Part shown: positions 1 through 7,757 of the stretch, in pieces
How the letters are laid out: each line of letters opens with the position of its first letter
How positions within the stretch are numbered: the stretch's first letter is position 1
Source of the DNA: Spirochaetaceae bacterium
Lineage (GTDB): Bacteria > Spirochaetota > Spirochaetia > UBA9216
Direction of reading: 5' to 3'
DNA: 17,283 nucleotides
Assembly (NCBI GenBank): GCA_028527945.1
Contig: JAQQAK010000116.1
Coordinates: forward strand, 1-17,283
Notes under the pieces: model-generated
Seen by the model: the letters and a program-made list of their open reading frames with translations, nothing else
Database searches by the model: none
What the model was told of the DNA's origin: nothing
Position numbers and translations under genes: made by a program

Positions 1-402
1 TTCCATCCCTTCATAAAGAACGATGTCCTCTGAAGGAATAAGAATTGTTTCTCCGTTTAACTCATATGAACCATATTCTCCAGCCGTTACAGTTATAGGA
101 TCCATCAAAGGATTATTCAAATAAGACATGGTTGTTTGAAAATCTACAGATGGAAATCTCTTTGCCTTAGCATTTTTAACATCGATCTCAGATTGGCTCT
201 TTTCAACATTTAACAATTGGAGCTGAACATTATTATCTATTGCGGACTGGAATAGATATTCAGGAGTGTATCCGCCTACTTTTAGCTGCTCTTTTTCATC
301 CTGTGTTGACTGCTGCTCCGCAAAAAGTGAAGTAGCAGTCAAACATAGAACAATAAAAAAGAGTAATTTATTTTTTACCGATAGTTTTCCGGTTTTAATC
401 AT
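1..402 (-). CDS. TolC-like outer-membrane efflux protein, N-terminal 134 residues (partial)
   Basis: This is the start of the outer-membrane channel of the efflux system; the gene continues past the left edge. The translation begins MIKTGKLSVKNKLLFFIVLC and has a hydrophobic signal peptide with a likely cleavage at SLFA-EQQ. It is followed by a region typical of the first helical segment of TolC-family proteins (YTPEYLFQSAIDNNVQLQLL, then NVEKSQSEIDVKNAKAKRFPSVDF), where an amphipathic helix leads into a P-S-V-D-F strand. The ATG at 402-400 follows an AAGGGA ribosome site with 7-nt spacing. The stop of the upstream lipoprotein gene lies only 15 bp away, so the gene is almost surely the distal member of the MFP1-RND-lipoprotein operon. 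Family assignment rests on sequence character plus operon position; only the N-terminus is visible. Confidence 0.82.
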   Translation of the reverse strand, partial: MIKTGKLSVKNKLLFFIVLCLTATSLFAEQQSTQDEKEQLKVGGYTPEYLFQSAIDNNVQLQLLNVEKSQSEIDVKNAKAKRFPSVDFQTTMSYLNNPLMDPITVTAGEYGSYELNGETILIPSEDIVLYEGME

Positions 403-417
403 CTTCTTATCCCTTAA

Positions 418-2181
418 TTATTGTGCAAGCGTTACATTATTATCAGAATCTGATGTCATCAGATATTTTTTCAATGTTCCTCCGCCAGCAGCATAAGAAC
501 CACTTTCCTGCTCAGAAGTTGTTGGGAGGTATACATAACATGTAACTTTGCTCTGGTTTCCAGTATAACTCTCATCTGTCCATTGTAAGTCTGAAAACGA
601 AAAATACCCTTTTTCGACTTCATCTGTTGTAAGAACCTGAGTGCTTGTAGTTGTTGTATAATCAGGCTCATCACCTGAAGAAGGAGCAGATGAAACATTA
701 AAAAACATCCAAACCTCAACACCATTTACACCTGTAGTATCACTAGAGCTTTTTTGAACTTGACCAGTTAAATCCTCAGTAAAACGGGTTTGTTTAATGG
801 TTATTGAGTCATAGTCATATGTTTCTCCATCATAAACAATAGAAGGCTCATAATACGCATCATCCTCAGTAGTTTCAGTAGTACCATCATCATCCATATC
901 CCATCCACCGTCAGTTAAAGCGCTGTCTGTTGAACTATCTATAATATAATTATCTTTTTTGTAAATAATACGTATTTTTGTAGTTCCATAATTATTGTGC
1001 TCAGAGGGTAGTCTGTCAAATTGAATAGCCTGTGTATACTCTCCATCTTCATCAGTTGTAACAGTGTAACTTGGATTTTCCGGCCAAGTGATGCTATTTT
1101 CATCGATACTTGTTTCAGAAGTACTAGTATAGGACCATGAATCAGGTACATAGATTTCTACAGTAACCCCATCTTCATTACTACCAGCAGTGTTAACAAC
1201 TGAACCAGAGATAGTTGCGGTGTTGTATTCATTTGCAAGATATATATCATTAAGCTCTGTTGAAGTTCCTTTTGTTATTTCATCAGTCTGGTAATAACCA
1301 TCATCTTCCCCGGAGTCTATTGTTCCATCAGCATTTATATCCCAGCCGCCATCAGTGATATCTGAATCTGCCGCGTTATCAGCAACATAACCTCCAGCAT
1401 CATATGTAAGTCTTACTATAGTTGTGCCATTATTACTAGAACTTGAGGGTTTCATATAATATGCAATTTCCTGAGACCACTCTCCTGATTCATCACTTAA
1501 CGCGGTATAGGAAGGATCTTCATCCCATTCAAAGCTGCTGGTATCAACATTTCCATCAGAATCATACGTCCAGCTTGTAGGAACCCAAATGTTTACTGTT
1601 ACATTTGCCAATACAGCACTTGTATCTTTACCGTATATGGTTCCATTGATATCAGCTGTATTCATAATCTTATCAAGCTGAATTACAGAAACCCTATTTG
1701 TTACATCAGATACAACATAAACCGGAGTAGGATTAGAACAAAGCCCATAGTTTTTATGATAAAAGAGAAGAAAAACTTCTTTACGGTCGCCTGATTTTCC
1801 GTATTCAGAAAACAACTCATTCCAGATTAGGCCATTGAAAGTATAATCACCAGAATCATCAGTTGTTGTCTCTATAAAATACTTTGGATCCCCACTTGAG
1901 GGATTATCTGGAGTTACAGAGTTATCTATAGACCACGCGAGTAAATCTTCATTACAATCATCTTCATCGGTATATAAAAACACAGAAAGATCGTCAATTC
2001 CGGAGTCTTCATCTCCGTTATCGTATTTTTCAGAATCCACAATAGATCCTGTCATGGAACATGTAAAAACAACCGAGCACCCGGTATTAAAAAGTATGAC
2101 AGCTGCTGGCAGCAGCATGAAAATAATAGTTTTAAAAAGATTGATCGTTTTATTTCGATCTTTATATTTAGTCAGAATCAT
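418..2181 (-). CDS. Large acidic lipoprotein with four carboxypeptidase-regulatory-like repeats and two EF-hand-like loops
   Basis: A 587-aa envelope lipoprotein encoded between the RND pump and the TolC channel. A hydrophobic signal (TIIFMLLPAAVILFNTG) ends at lipobox Cys35. Four repeat units follow at about residues 43-161, 177-316, 322-461 and 470-587. Each opens with a G-x-[IV] strand (TGSIVD, NGTIYG, SGSVVN, TGQVQK), and most have a T-D-x-x-G-x-[YW] strand, as in CarboxypepD_reg / B-type transthyretin-like sandwiches. Repeats 2 and 3 end in DGGWDINADGTIDSGEDD and DGGWDMDDDGTTETTEDD, whose residues 281-292 and 428-439 fit the EF-hand loop (D-x-[ND]-x-D-G-x-x-[DE]-x-x-E). An upstream ATG at 2208 overlaps the RND stop as ATGA. 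However, the GGAGG at 2191-2195 lies 9 nt from the ATG at 2181 and only 3 nt from the ATG at 2187, so I chose 2181. Role unknown; possible structural, calcium-responsive or substrate-binding accessory of the pump. I know of no described efflux partner of this type. Confidence 0.85.
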   Translation of the reverse strand: MILTKYKDRNKTINLFKTIIFMLLPAAVILFNTGCSVVFTCSMTGSIVDSEKYDNGDEDSGIDDLSVFLYTDEDDCNEDLLAWSIDNSVTPDNPSSGDPKYFIETTTDDSGDYTFNGLIWNELFSEYGKSGDRKEVFLLFYHKNYGLCSNPTPVYVVSDVTNRVSVIQLDKIMNTADINGTIYGKDTSAVLANVTVNIWVPTSWTYDSDGNVDTSSFEWDEDPSYTALSDESGEWSQEIAYYMKPSSSSNNGTTIVRLTYDAGGYVADNAADSDITDGGWDINADGTIDSGEDDGYYQTDEITKGTSTELNDIYLANEYNTATISGSVVNTAGSNEDGVTVEIYVPDSWSYTSTSETSIDENSITWPENPSYTVTTDEDGEYTQAIQFDRLPSEHNNYGTTKIRIIYKKDNYIIDSSTDSALTDGGWDMDDDGTTETTEDDAYYEPSIVYDGETYDYDSITIKQTRFTEDLTGQVQKSSSDTTGVNGVEVWMFFNVSSAPSSGDEPDYTTTTSTQVLTTDEVEKGYFSFSDLQWTDESYTGNQSKVTCYVYLPTTSEQESGSYAAGGGTLKKYLMTSDSDNNVTLAQ

Positions 2182-2190
2182 GATCATTTT

Positions 2191-2195
2191 CCTCC
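2191..2195 (-). promoter_or_regulatory. Shine-Dalgarno GGAGG deciding the lipoprotein start
   Basis: GGAGG on the minus strand lies inside the reading frame that would start at 2208. It is 9 nt before the ATG at 2181-2179 and 3 nt before the ATG at 2187-2185. This makes 2181 the likely start and leaves a short gap after the RND stop codon at 2207-2205. Confidence 0.6.
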
Positions 2196-2204
2196 AATCA
2201 TTTC

Positions 2205-5200
2205 TCATTCTACCGGGAGCATTGTTCCGGCTGTTATATCATCAACATCAACCTGTTCCGGTTCTTCCGGATCAAGCTCAATGCTTTTATCCATTCGTTT
2301 GTAAGATATTCTAAGAAGTCTTCTTTCGAGCATATAATAGAGTATTGGGATAAGGTATACAGTAATTATAGTACTGGTTATGAGCCCTCCAGCAATAGCC
2401 TGTCCAAGAGGAGCATAGATTTCAGCACCTTCACCAGAAGCAACTGCCATAGGAAGAACTCCAAGCATTGTAGATAAGGTCGTCATTAGAATTGGTCTAA
2501 GACGGCTTGAAGCTCCAAAGGTAATAGCATAAACAAGAGCACTATGCTCTTCTGAAAAAGATAACAAACCAAGAAGCTTGGTATCTTCATCAAATTCGAC
2601 ACCATTCCTTGTTAATATTTCTTCCCGCTTTTGAGTTCTAAGCATATTCATATAGTCAATAAGAATAATACCATTATTAACCGTCATTCCTCCAAGAGAG
2701 ATAATTCCAAGCATGGAAAGCAGACTCAAAGATGAATTAAAAATTAATAGAGCGATAACAACACCAATTATACAAAACGGTATTGTGACAAGAATCAACA
2801 AAGGTTGTGTAAACTTTTCAAACTGTACTACCATTACAAAATACACCAGAAAGACCGATATTGCCAGAGCACTTAACATTGGAGCAATTGAATCATTCAA
2901 AAGTTCTCCAATACCTCCGACTTTCTGCTCTATCCCCTGAGGAAGAGGATTCGCGGCAAGATAAGAACTCATTCGCTGAGAAACTCCCATTGTACTTTCT
3001 CCAGTCGTTATACCGCTTATAGTAATTGTCTGAGCTCTGTCTTTATGATTTATCTGGTTTGGCGCTTTTTCTGTTTTTAGCTCGGCAATGTTACTGAAAT
3101 TGATGGTATTTCCTGTTGCCTGACTTATAATCTGCAAGTTATTCAGAGTATTTGAATCTATTGGAGCATCAGAAACATCACTGAACAGATGAAGATCATA
3201 ACGATCTCCGGTTGTATCATCAGAATATTTACCAATATCTACACCATTAAAAAGAATAGCAGTAGCAATTCCTGCCTCATAACTTGTAAGGCCGATATTT
3301 GAAAGATAATCGTATGTAACATCTATAACAGCAGTCTCTGTATCATAAGAAGCGTTTAAGGCTGTTGCCATGATCTCAGGATCACTTTTTAGCTTTTCTT
3401 CTATTTTAAGAGCTGTCTTGTAAAGAACAATTTCATCTGTTCCAACAAGTGTTAAACCGTATCCACCACCACCGGAAACATAACCAACAAGTTTATCAAA
3501 ACCTCCATTGGTAACTTCTACATCAGCGTCAGGAATAGAGCCTTTTAAATCAACCTGCGATTTTCTAATAATGTCATGAATATCTCGGTTTCTCTGGGCA
3601 ACTGGAACAAGAACAACATGCATATATCCCTTATTGGGAACAGCAAGTTCAGCCTCAGGATCATCTTCTTTACCGGAAAAAACTACAATACTGTTTATTT
3701 CCGGAACATTTTTCTTTAAAACCTCTTCAGCCTCTCTCATACCTTCTTTAGTTTGATCAAGAGAATATCCTTCCGGAAAAGATATTGATACATAAAAGTC
3801 ACTATTATCTGTTGATGGAATAAAACTGACCGAAAGCTGGAAAACACTATAAACGGTCAAAGCCATGATACAGAGTCCAATTATGATAATAAACTTGTAA
3901 TCCTCCAAAACAAAATCAAGCGAGTTCTTATAAAGATTTTCAAGTTTGTCTATTCCTTTAAGGATGAAAGATTTTCGAGGCTTCTTTCGTTTATCATCTT
4001 TAAGAAGAACTTTAAGAAAAAACGGAACAAAGAAAATTGCAACAACCATACTGGCAAGAAGAGCCATCATAAATGTCATTGAAACATCAAACAAAATCTG
4101 TCCAACAATTCCATTTAACATCGCTATTGGTATAAATACGACAACCGTTGTCATTGTAGAACCTAAAACAGATTTTCCGACCTCATCACTTCCACGGTAA
4201 ATACATTGATTTAATGGAATCCTTGGAGTACCGTCATCATTTAAATCCTGATAATAACGGTAGACCTGCTCAAGAACAACAATAGCTCCACCAACAATCG
4301 AACCAAGCGCAACAACCAATCCACTTAATGACATCAGGTTAATACTGATTCCAACAACCTTCATACCTATAAAAGCAACAAGTATTGAAAGAGGAATTGA
4401 AAGTCCAATAATAATAGTGGCCATAATATCATTAAGAAATATAAATACAGTGATAATTGCTATCAGAACTCCCATAAGTCCTGACTGAATAACCGTGTTC
4501 AATGAAGCTGAAACAGTCTTACTATCATCACTTATCATCCTGTATGAAATGGTTCCGTCTGTGCTGTCAGAAGATTTTTTAAGAATCTTTTTTAACTGCT
4601 TGGTAATCTCTACAGTATTACCATCACTTCGCTTCATTATCTCAACCATGACAACATCTTTGTCACCACTCGAAACATAATAGTCTTCTTCAGGATAACC
4701 AAGCGAAACGTCAGCAACATCACTCAGGTAAATAATTTGCTTATCATCTGTCGAGCCAACAGGAACATCTTTAATTTCATCAAGGTTCTCATAAGAACCA
4801 TCGTACCTGAAATCAATCGTTCGGCCGTTATATTCACCATTACCAAGCGGCAAATTTATATTACTGTATGATAAAACCTGATAGATTTGTGTAATGGAGA
4901 TATTCTTCGATGCAAGATCGTCAACCCTCAATTTAATATTAAGCTGAACATCCTTTCCACCACTAATCTTTACTGTAGAAACACCAGGAATCCTTGTTAT
5001 CTGGGGCTTAAGATCCTCTTCCAAATAATTTGTAAGGGCACCAACATCATTTCCACCTTCAACCGTAAAAGAGGCGATAGGTAAAAGATCGGAACCTCCA
5101 ACAAAGGCTTCCGGAGTTCCTTGAAGGCCATCCGGCAAATCACTTTGCAATTGCGATATTCGGTTACGTACTTCCTCAAGCTGATCATATGGATCAACAC

Positions 5201-5492
5201 CATCGTTATAAGTAATTGTAATTATACCATATGAGTTTTTAGCAACAGAATCGACACTCTTAAAATTCGGCAGGGTTACAAAATCATCCTCGAAAACATC
5301 AACTACATCTGTGGTAAGGTCTTTCGCAGACGCTCCTGGATAAATTGCAACAACTACAACAGTAGGAGAGCTGATATCACTGATAAAAGCAATGTTCATT
5401 CCGACAAGACTGTAAATTCCAAATACAACAATGGTAATAAGAATCATACCGGTTATAACCGTATGTTGAACGGAAAATTTTGAAACTTTCAT
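2205..5492 (-). CDS. RND-family efflux transporter permease lacking the TM4 Asp-Asp pair
   Basis: A 1095-aa inner-membrane pump of the AcrB/HAE1-like RND superfamily. TM1 is at about residues 10-31, followed by a porter half with PGASAKDLTTDVVDVFED. TM2-TM6 span about 335-495, TM7 about 533-555, the second porter half about 556-865, and TM8-TM12 about 870-1055. An acidic C-terminal tail follows. TM4 reads GLVVALGSIVGGAIVVLEQV. The AcrB equivalent is LLVDDAIVVVENV, so Gly401-Gly402 replace the essential Asp407-Asp408. The AcrB Lys940 position is Asn939 (TVNNGIILIDY). The Arg971 and Thr978 positions are kept (Arg997, Thr1004 in RLRPILMT). The loop between TM10 and TM11 is about 20 residues longer than in AcrB. 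The gene starts 4 bp after the MFP1 stop and is followed directly by the lipoprotein gene. Superfamily assignment is very secure; energy coupling is uncertain. Confidence 0.96.
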   Translation of the reverse strand: MKVSKFSVQHTVITGMILITIVVFGIYSLVGMNIAFISDISSPTVVVVAIYPGASAKDLTTDVVDVFEDDFVTLPNFKSVDSVAKNSYGIITITYNDGVDPYDQLEEVRNRISQLQSDLPDGLQGTPEAFVGGSDLLPIASFTVEGGNDVGALTNYLEEDLKPQITRIPGVSTVKISGGKDVQLNIKLRVDDLASKNISITQIYQVLSYSNINLPLGNGEYNGRTIDFRYDGSYENLDEIKDVPVGSTDDKQIIYLSDVADVSLGYPEEDYYVSSGDKDVVMVEIMKRSDGNTVEITKQLKKILKKSSDSTDGTISYRMISDDSKTVSASLNTVIQSGLMGVLIAIITVFIFLNDIMATIIIGLSIPLSILVAFIGMKVVGISINLMSLSGLVVALGSIVGGAIVVLEQVYRYYQDLNDDGTPRIPLNQCIYRGSDEVGKSVLGSTMTTVVVFIPIAMLNGIVGQILFDVSMTFMMALLASMVVAIFFVPFFLKVLLKDDKRKKPRKSFILKGIDKLENLYKNSLDFVLEDYKFIIIIGLCIMALTVYSVFQLSVSFIPSTDNSDFYVSISFPEGYSLDQTKEGMREAEEVLKKNVPEINSIVVFSGKEDDPEAELAVPNKGYMHVVLVPVAQRNRDIHDIIRKSQVDLKGSIPDADVEVTNGGFDKLVGYVSGGGGYGLTLVGTDEIVLYKTALKIEEKLKSDPEIMATALNASYDTETAVIDVTYDYLSNIGLTSYEAGIATAILFNGVDIGKYSDDTTGDRYDLHLFSDVSDAPIDSNTLNNLQIISQATGNTINFSNIAELKTEKAPNQINHKDRAQTITISGITTGESTMGVSQRMSSYLAANPLPQGIEQKVGGIGELLNDSIAPMLSALAISVFLVYFVMVVQFEKFTQPLLILVTIPFCIIGVVIALLIFNSSLSLLSMLGIISLGGMTVNNGIILIDYMNMLRTQKREEILTRNGVEFDEDTKLLGLLSFSEEHSALVYAITFGASSRLRPILMTTLSTMLGVLPMAVASGEGAEIYAPLGQAIAGGLITSTIITVYLIPILYYMLERRLLRISYKRMDKSIELDPEEPEQVDVDDITAGTMLPVE

Positions 5493-5496
5493 ACTG

Positions 5497-6585
5497 TTAC
5501 TCTTCTTCCTTCACACTTACAGGCTGTCCATCTATAAGAGAGTTCTGCCCGCTTATTACAAAGAAGTTTTCAGCATATTCATCCGGTACAGAAAAATATC
5601 CATCACTTTCTATCTCAGGAACAAAATTTATCCATGAAACCTTTGTTGTTTCTTCATCATATAGATATACAGAGCCATCTAACTTTTTAGCAGTCTCCGG
5701 CAAGGCAGGAACACCTGCTCTGCGCTGATAAACAATCTTGGCCTTTACGTACATTCCAGGTCGAAAAAGGTCTAAGTCTTCTTTCAGCCTGAACTTAACC
5801 TCAAAAGTTTTTGCTGTAGGTTCAACGTATGGAGCTATAGTTTCTATTATTGCCGGCGCAATAAGTTCTCCATCCGGAGCATTGTCGGATTCTCTTATTA
5901 CAAAAGCTTCCAGCTCCATTTTCTGCTGAGAAAATAAATCAAAATATCTTTCAGGAACCTGAAGTCTAACAACAAGATTGTCTAAACTTGCAAGAACAGC
6001 CACTGGCTGCTTGGTATTGCCTATACTTCCAACAGCCTGAGGAGCCATCAAAACTGTTCCGGCAACAGGGGCGGTAACTGTCGCGTATGAAAGCTGAAGC
6101 TTGGCAAGTTCATACTGTGCCTTTGCGGCATCTCTCTGGGCGCAGACAGTATCATACTCTTGCTGAGTAACAGCCTTTACGTCCCATAAGGCCGAAACCC
6201 TGTCATAAGTACTTTGGTATCCAAAATACGCGGCCTTTGCCTGTGTTACCTGAAATTCAAAGGGTTCCGGGTCTATTTCTGCCAGAACCTGATCTTCTTC
6301 TACATACTCGCCTGCTCTTGCGTTGTACTCAACGATTGTTCCATTAACAAATGGAACAACAGGAATCATGGATTCTGCTTCAACATGCCCATTTAAAATA
6401 AGACTGCTTTCCATTGTTTTGTATTCTGGTTTGCTTACTTCAACAACAGGCTTTGGAGCATCATATTCGATTATTTCCTTACTGCTGAAAAATGCTCTTA
6501 GACCGAAAAATATTCCAGCAAGAACGGCCGCAAGGATAAGGTATTTTATTATCATCTTCTTTAAACTGCGTTTTGGTTTAGCCAT
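5497..6585 (-). CDS. RND efflux periplasmic adaptor (membrane fusion protein), operon copy
   Basis: A 362-aa HlyD/AcrA-type adaptor linking the pump to the outer-membrane channel. It is anchored by an N-terminal transmembrane helix (about residues 11-32), with no lipobox. A barrel-sandwich half motif (VPFVNGTIVEYNARAGEYV) and LAEIDPEPFEF lead into a short alpha-hairpin (about 108-168, including AVTQQEYDTV and RDAAKAQYELAKLQLSY). The second half motif is TVTAPVAGTVL, and a beta-barrel with PYVEPTAKTFEVKF and FRPGMYVKAKIVY follows. The ATG at 6585 has a GAGGAG ribosome site 5-6 nt upstream. It is the first gene of the operon and lies 4 bp from the RND gene. It is a close paralogue of the adaptor at 7758-8816. 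Confidence 0.95.
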   Translation of the reverse strand: MAKPKRSLKKMIIKYLILAAVLAGIFFGLRAFFSSKEIIEYDAPKPVVEVSKPEYKTMESSLILNGHVEAESMIPVVPFVNGTIVEYNARAGEYVEEDQVLAEIDPEPFEFQVTQAKAAYFGYQSTYDRVSALWDVKAVTQQEYDTVCAQRDAAKAQYELAKLQLSYATVTAPVAGTVLMAPQAVGSIGNTKQPVAVLASLDNLVVRLQVPERYFDLFSQQKMELEAFVIRESDNAPDGELIAPAIIETIAPYVEPTAKTFEVKFRLKEDLDLFRPGMYVKAKIVYQRRAGVPALPETAKKLDGSVYLYDEETTKVSWINFVPEIESDGYFSVPDEYAENFFVISGQNSLIDGQPVSVKEEE

Positions 6586-6971
6586 CTATCTCCTCGTTTC
6601 TTATTATTTACAATTTATATCAGACATTTTTGATAATCAGATTTGATTAGCAGAAATGCATCATTCTTATTCATAAAGAAATCTAAAACTTCTTTGTTCG
6701 AAATATAATTAAATAAAAAAATTTTGATGAACAAAGGATCGCCGGATTTGTACAAAAACGAACAAATTCTCATTTTTTTGTTTGTTTTTTTTGATTGAAA
6801 TTCCAAAAAAACTTTTTGCAAAACAAAAACGAATTAAATTTTATTTGAAATAATCAACAAGAGAAGAAGAAACTCCTTAGAAAGGCAAGAAAATAGAGAG
6901 CAAAATCTTTATAAATAATTTAAAGTTTTTTTTAGAAAAGTGAACGAGACAAACGAACTACACTAATAATT

Positions 6972-6996
6972 TGTTATAGTATATACAGTTATAACA
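6972..6996. promoter_or_regulatory. Inverted repeat TGTTATA-N11-TATAACA, candidate TetR-family operator
   Basis: The arms TGTTATA (6972-6978) and TATAACA (6990-6996) are perfect inverted repeats. The spacer includes a second palindrome, GTATATAC. The site lies just past the tetR stop codon and at the far end of the leader of the MFP1 operon. Its size and symmetry suit a dimeric regulator such as the neighbouring TetR protein; binding is inferred. Confidence 0.45.
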
Positions 6997-7000
6997 GAAT
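6981..7000 (-). repeat. Copy A of a motif (ATTCTGTT...TGTATAT) that recurs around tetR
   Basis: On the minus strand this reads ATTCTGTTATAACTGTATAT. Related copies are at 7708-7726 and 7594-7610. All three begin ATTCTGTT and end in TGTAT, with a 3-8 nt variable centre. The copy overlaps the right arm of the inverted repeat at 6972-6996. Confidence 0.4.
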
Positions 7001-7017
7001 CTTTATAGAAAACTTCT

Positions 7018-7602
7018 TTAGTTAAAAAAATCAATATTGGTTTTAATCAACTCGCTTATCAAAACAAAAAGCTCATCAAGAGAACAATCCAATTTTCCCT
7101 TAAGCCAGGCCTGATAAAGATTAACTATCCCACCTGAAATGAAATTAGCCATAACAGAAAGTCTATGATCATTCTTTAGAGTTTCCGGCAAATTTATGTC
7201 TGTATATATTTTTTCAACAAAAACATCTTTCAGGGTAGCAATAAATATTTCCAGTTCTCTTGTATTAATAAGTTTTTTGTGGACTTCAATATTTTCCGAA
7301 AAATACAGAGCAGCCTTTTTAAGCAGAGGCAGCGGATCTTCAAAAAGATTTTCGTCACGGAATTCTCCAATAAACTCTGCCATTTTGTTTAAAAGTTCAT
7401 CCTGCATCTGTTCAAGAATTTCACGTGGATAATCATAATGATTATAAAATGTGCCACGATTTATATCTGCTTTTTTTACAATATCTGTAACAGTTATTTT
7501 ATCTGTTGTACTTTTTTCCTGTAAAAGCTCTATATATGCTTCTCTTATTAACTTTTTTGACCTTATTGAACTTTTATATTCAGCACGCTTTTTCATACAC
7601 AT
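7018..7602 (-). CDS. TetR/AcrR-family transcriptional regulator
   Basis: A 194-aa regulator. The N-terminal TetR helix-turn-helix lies at about residues 12-62: SKKLIREAYIELLQE, then ITVTDIVKKADINRGTFYNH, the classic recognition helix, then YPREILEQM. The rest is helical, as expected for a ligand-binding and dimerization domain, and does not identify a ligand. The gene lies between the two adaptor genes on the same strand, so it most likely represses one or both efflux units in response to an exported compound (inference from gene order). The start is uncertain: ATGs at 7602 and 7596 both lack a clear ribosome site, and motif copy C overlaps them. Confidence 0.92.
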   Translation of the reverse strand: MCMKKRAEYKSSIRSKKLIREAYIELLQEKSTTDKITVTDIVKKADINRGTFYNHYDYPREILEQMQDELLNKMAEFIGEFRDENLFEDPLPLLKKAALYFSENIEVHKKLINTRELEIFIATLKDVFVEKIYTDINLPETLKNDHRLSVMANFISGGIVNLYQAWLKGKLDCSLDELFVLISELIKTNIDFFN

Positions 7603-7610
7603 AACAGAAT
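7594..7610 (-). repeat. Copy C of the tetR-flanking motif, overlapping the tetR start
   Basis: On the minus strand this reads ATTCTGTTATGTGTATG. It shares the first ten bases with copy A and covers both candidate ATG codons of tetR. A regulator bound here could block initiation of its own gene (inference). Confidence 0.35.
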
Positions 7611-7639
7611 AGAAAATATCACCAAAAAGAACAACTATA

Positions 7640-7669
7640 ACTCTCCCAACAATAGCATAGAAGGAGAGT
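7640..7669. promoter_or_regulatory. Inverted repeat ACTCTCC-N16-GGAGAGT in the tetR leader
   Basis: Seven-base perfect arms at 7640-7646 and 7663-7669 stand out in an A+T-rich leader. The repeat begins just downstream of a possible -10 box on the minus strand, so it would sit at the transcription start of tetR. It could be an operator or a 5' leader hairpin. Confidence 0.35.
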
Positions 7670-7670
7670 A

Positions 7671-7698
7671 AATATAAGATTCTAATACTGAGTTGAAA
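7671..7698 (-). promoter_or_regulatory. Possible tetR promoter
   Basis: Minus-strand -10 TATATT (7676-7671) has a weak -35 TTTCAA (7698-7693) at 16-bp spacing. The -35 box is poor, so confidence is low. Confidence 0.3.
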
Positions 7699-7707
7699 AT
7701 TGAGAAC

Positions 7708-7726
7708 ATATACACTACAACAGAAT
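7708..7726 (-). repeat. Copy B of the tetR-flanking motif
   Basis: On the minus strand this reads ATTCTGTTGTAGTGTATAT. It lies between the MFP2 stop codon and tetR, just upstream of the possible tetR promoter. Confidence 0.38.
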
Positions 7727-7757
7727 GCTGAACCGAAATTTCTAAAATCTTTATGGG

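Larger units (their letters stand above)
6586..7017. promoter_or_regulatory. 432-bp A+T-rich gap between tetR and the efflux operon
   Basis: No convincing gene lies here. The region must hold the start signals of the MFP1-RND-lipoprotein-TolC operon unless transcription reads through from tetR. It contains the inverted repeat at 6972-6996. It also has GAACAAA boxes at 6729-6735 and 6760-6766, an inverted copy TTTGTTC at 6693-6699, and the perfect palindrome TTTGTACAAA at 6747-6756. A weak promoter-like pair is TTGTTC with TAATTA or TATATT on the minus strand around 6702-6735. No clear sigma-70 promoter stands out from the A+T background. Confidence 0.4.

Noticed and set aside
266..496. Plus-strand open frame across the TolC start and lipoprotein end
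   Set aside because: It is opposite two well-supported minus-strand genes and shows no protein-like features of its own; the same applies to the other short frames inside the efflux genes.
6615..6821. Open frame of up to 68 codons on the minus strand just before MFP1
   Set aside because: It starts at TTG (or an internal ATG) without a ribosome site, is dominated by A+T-driven Phe/Lys/Asn/Ile codons, and covers the expected promoter region.
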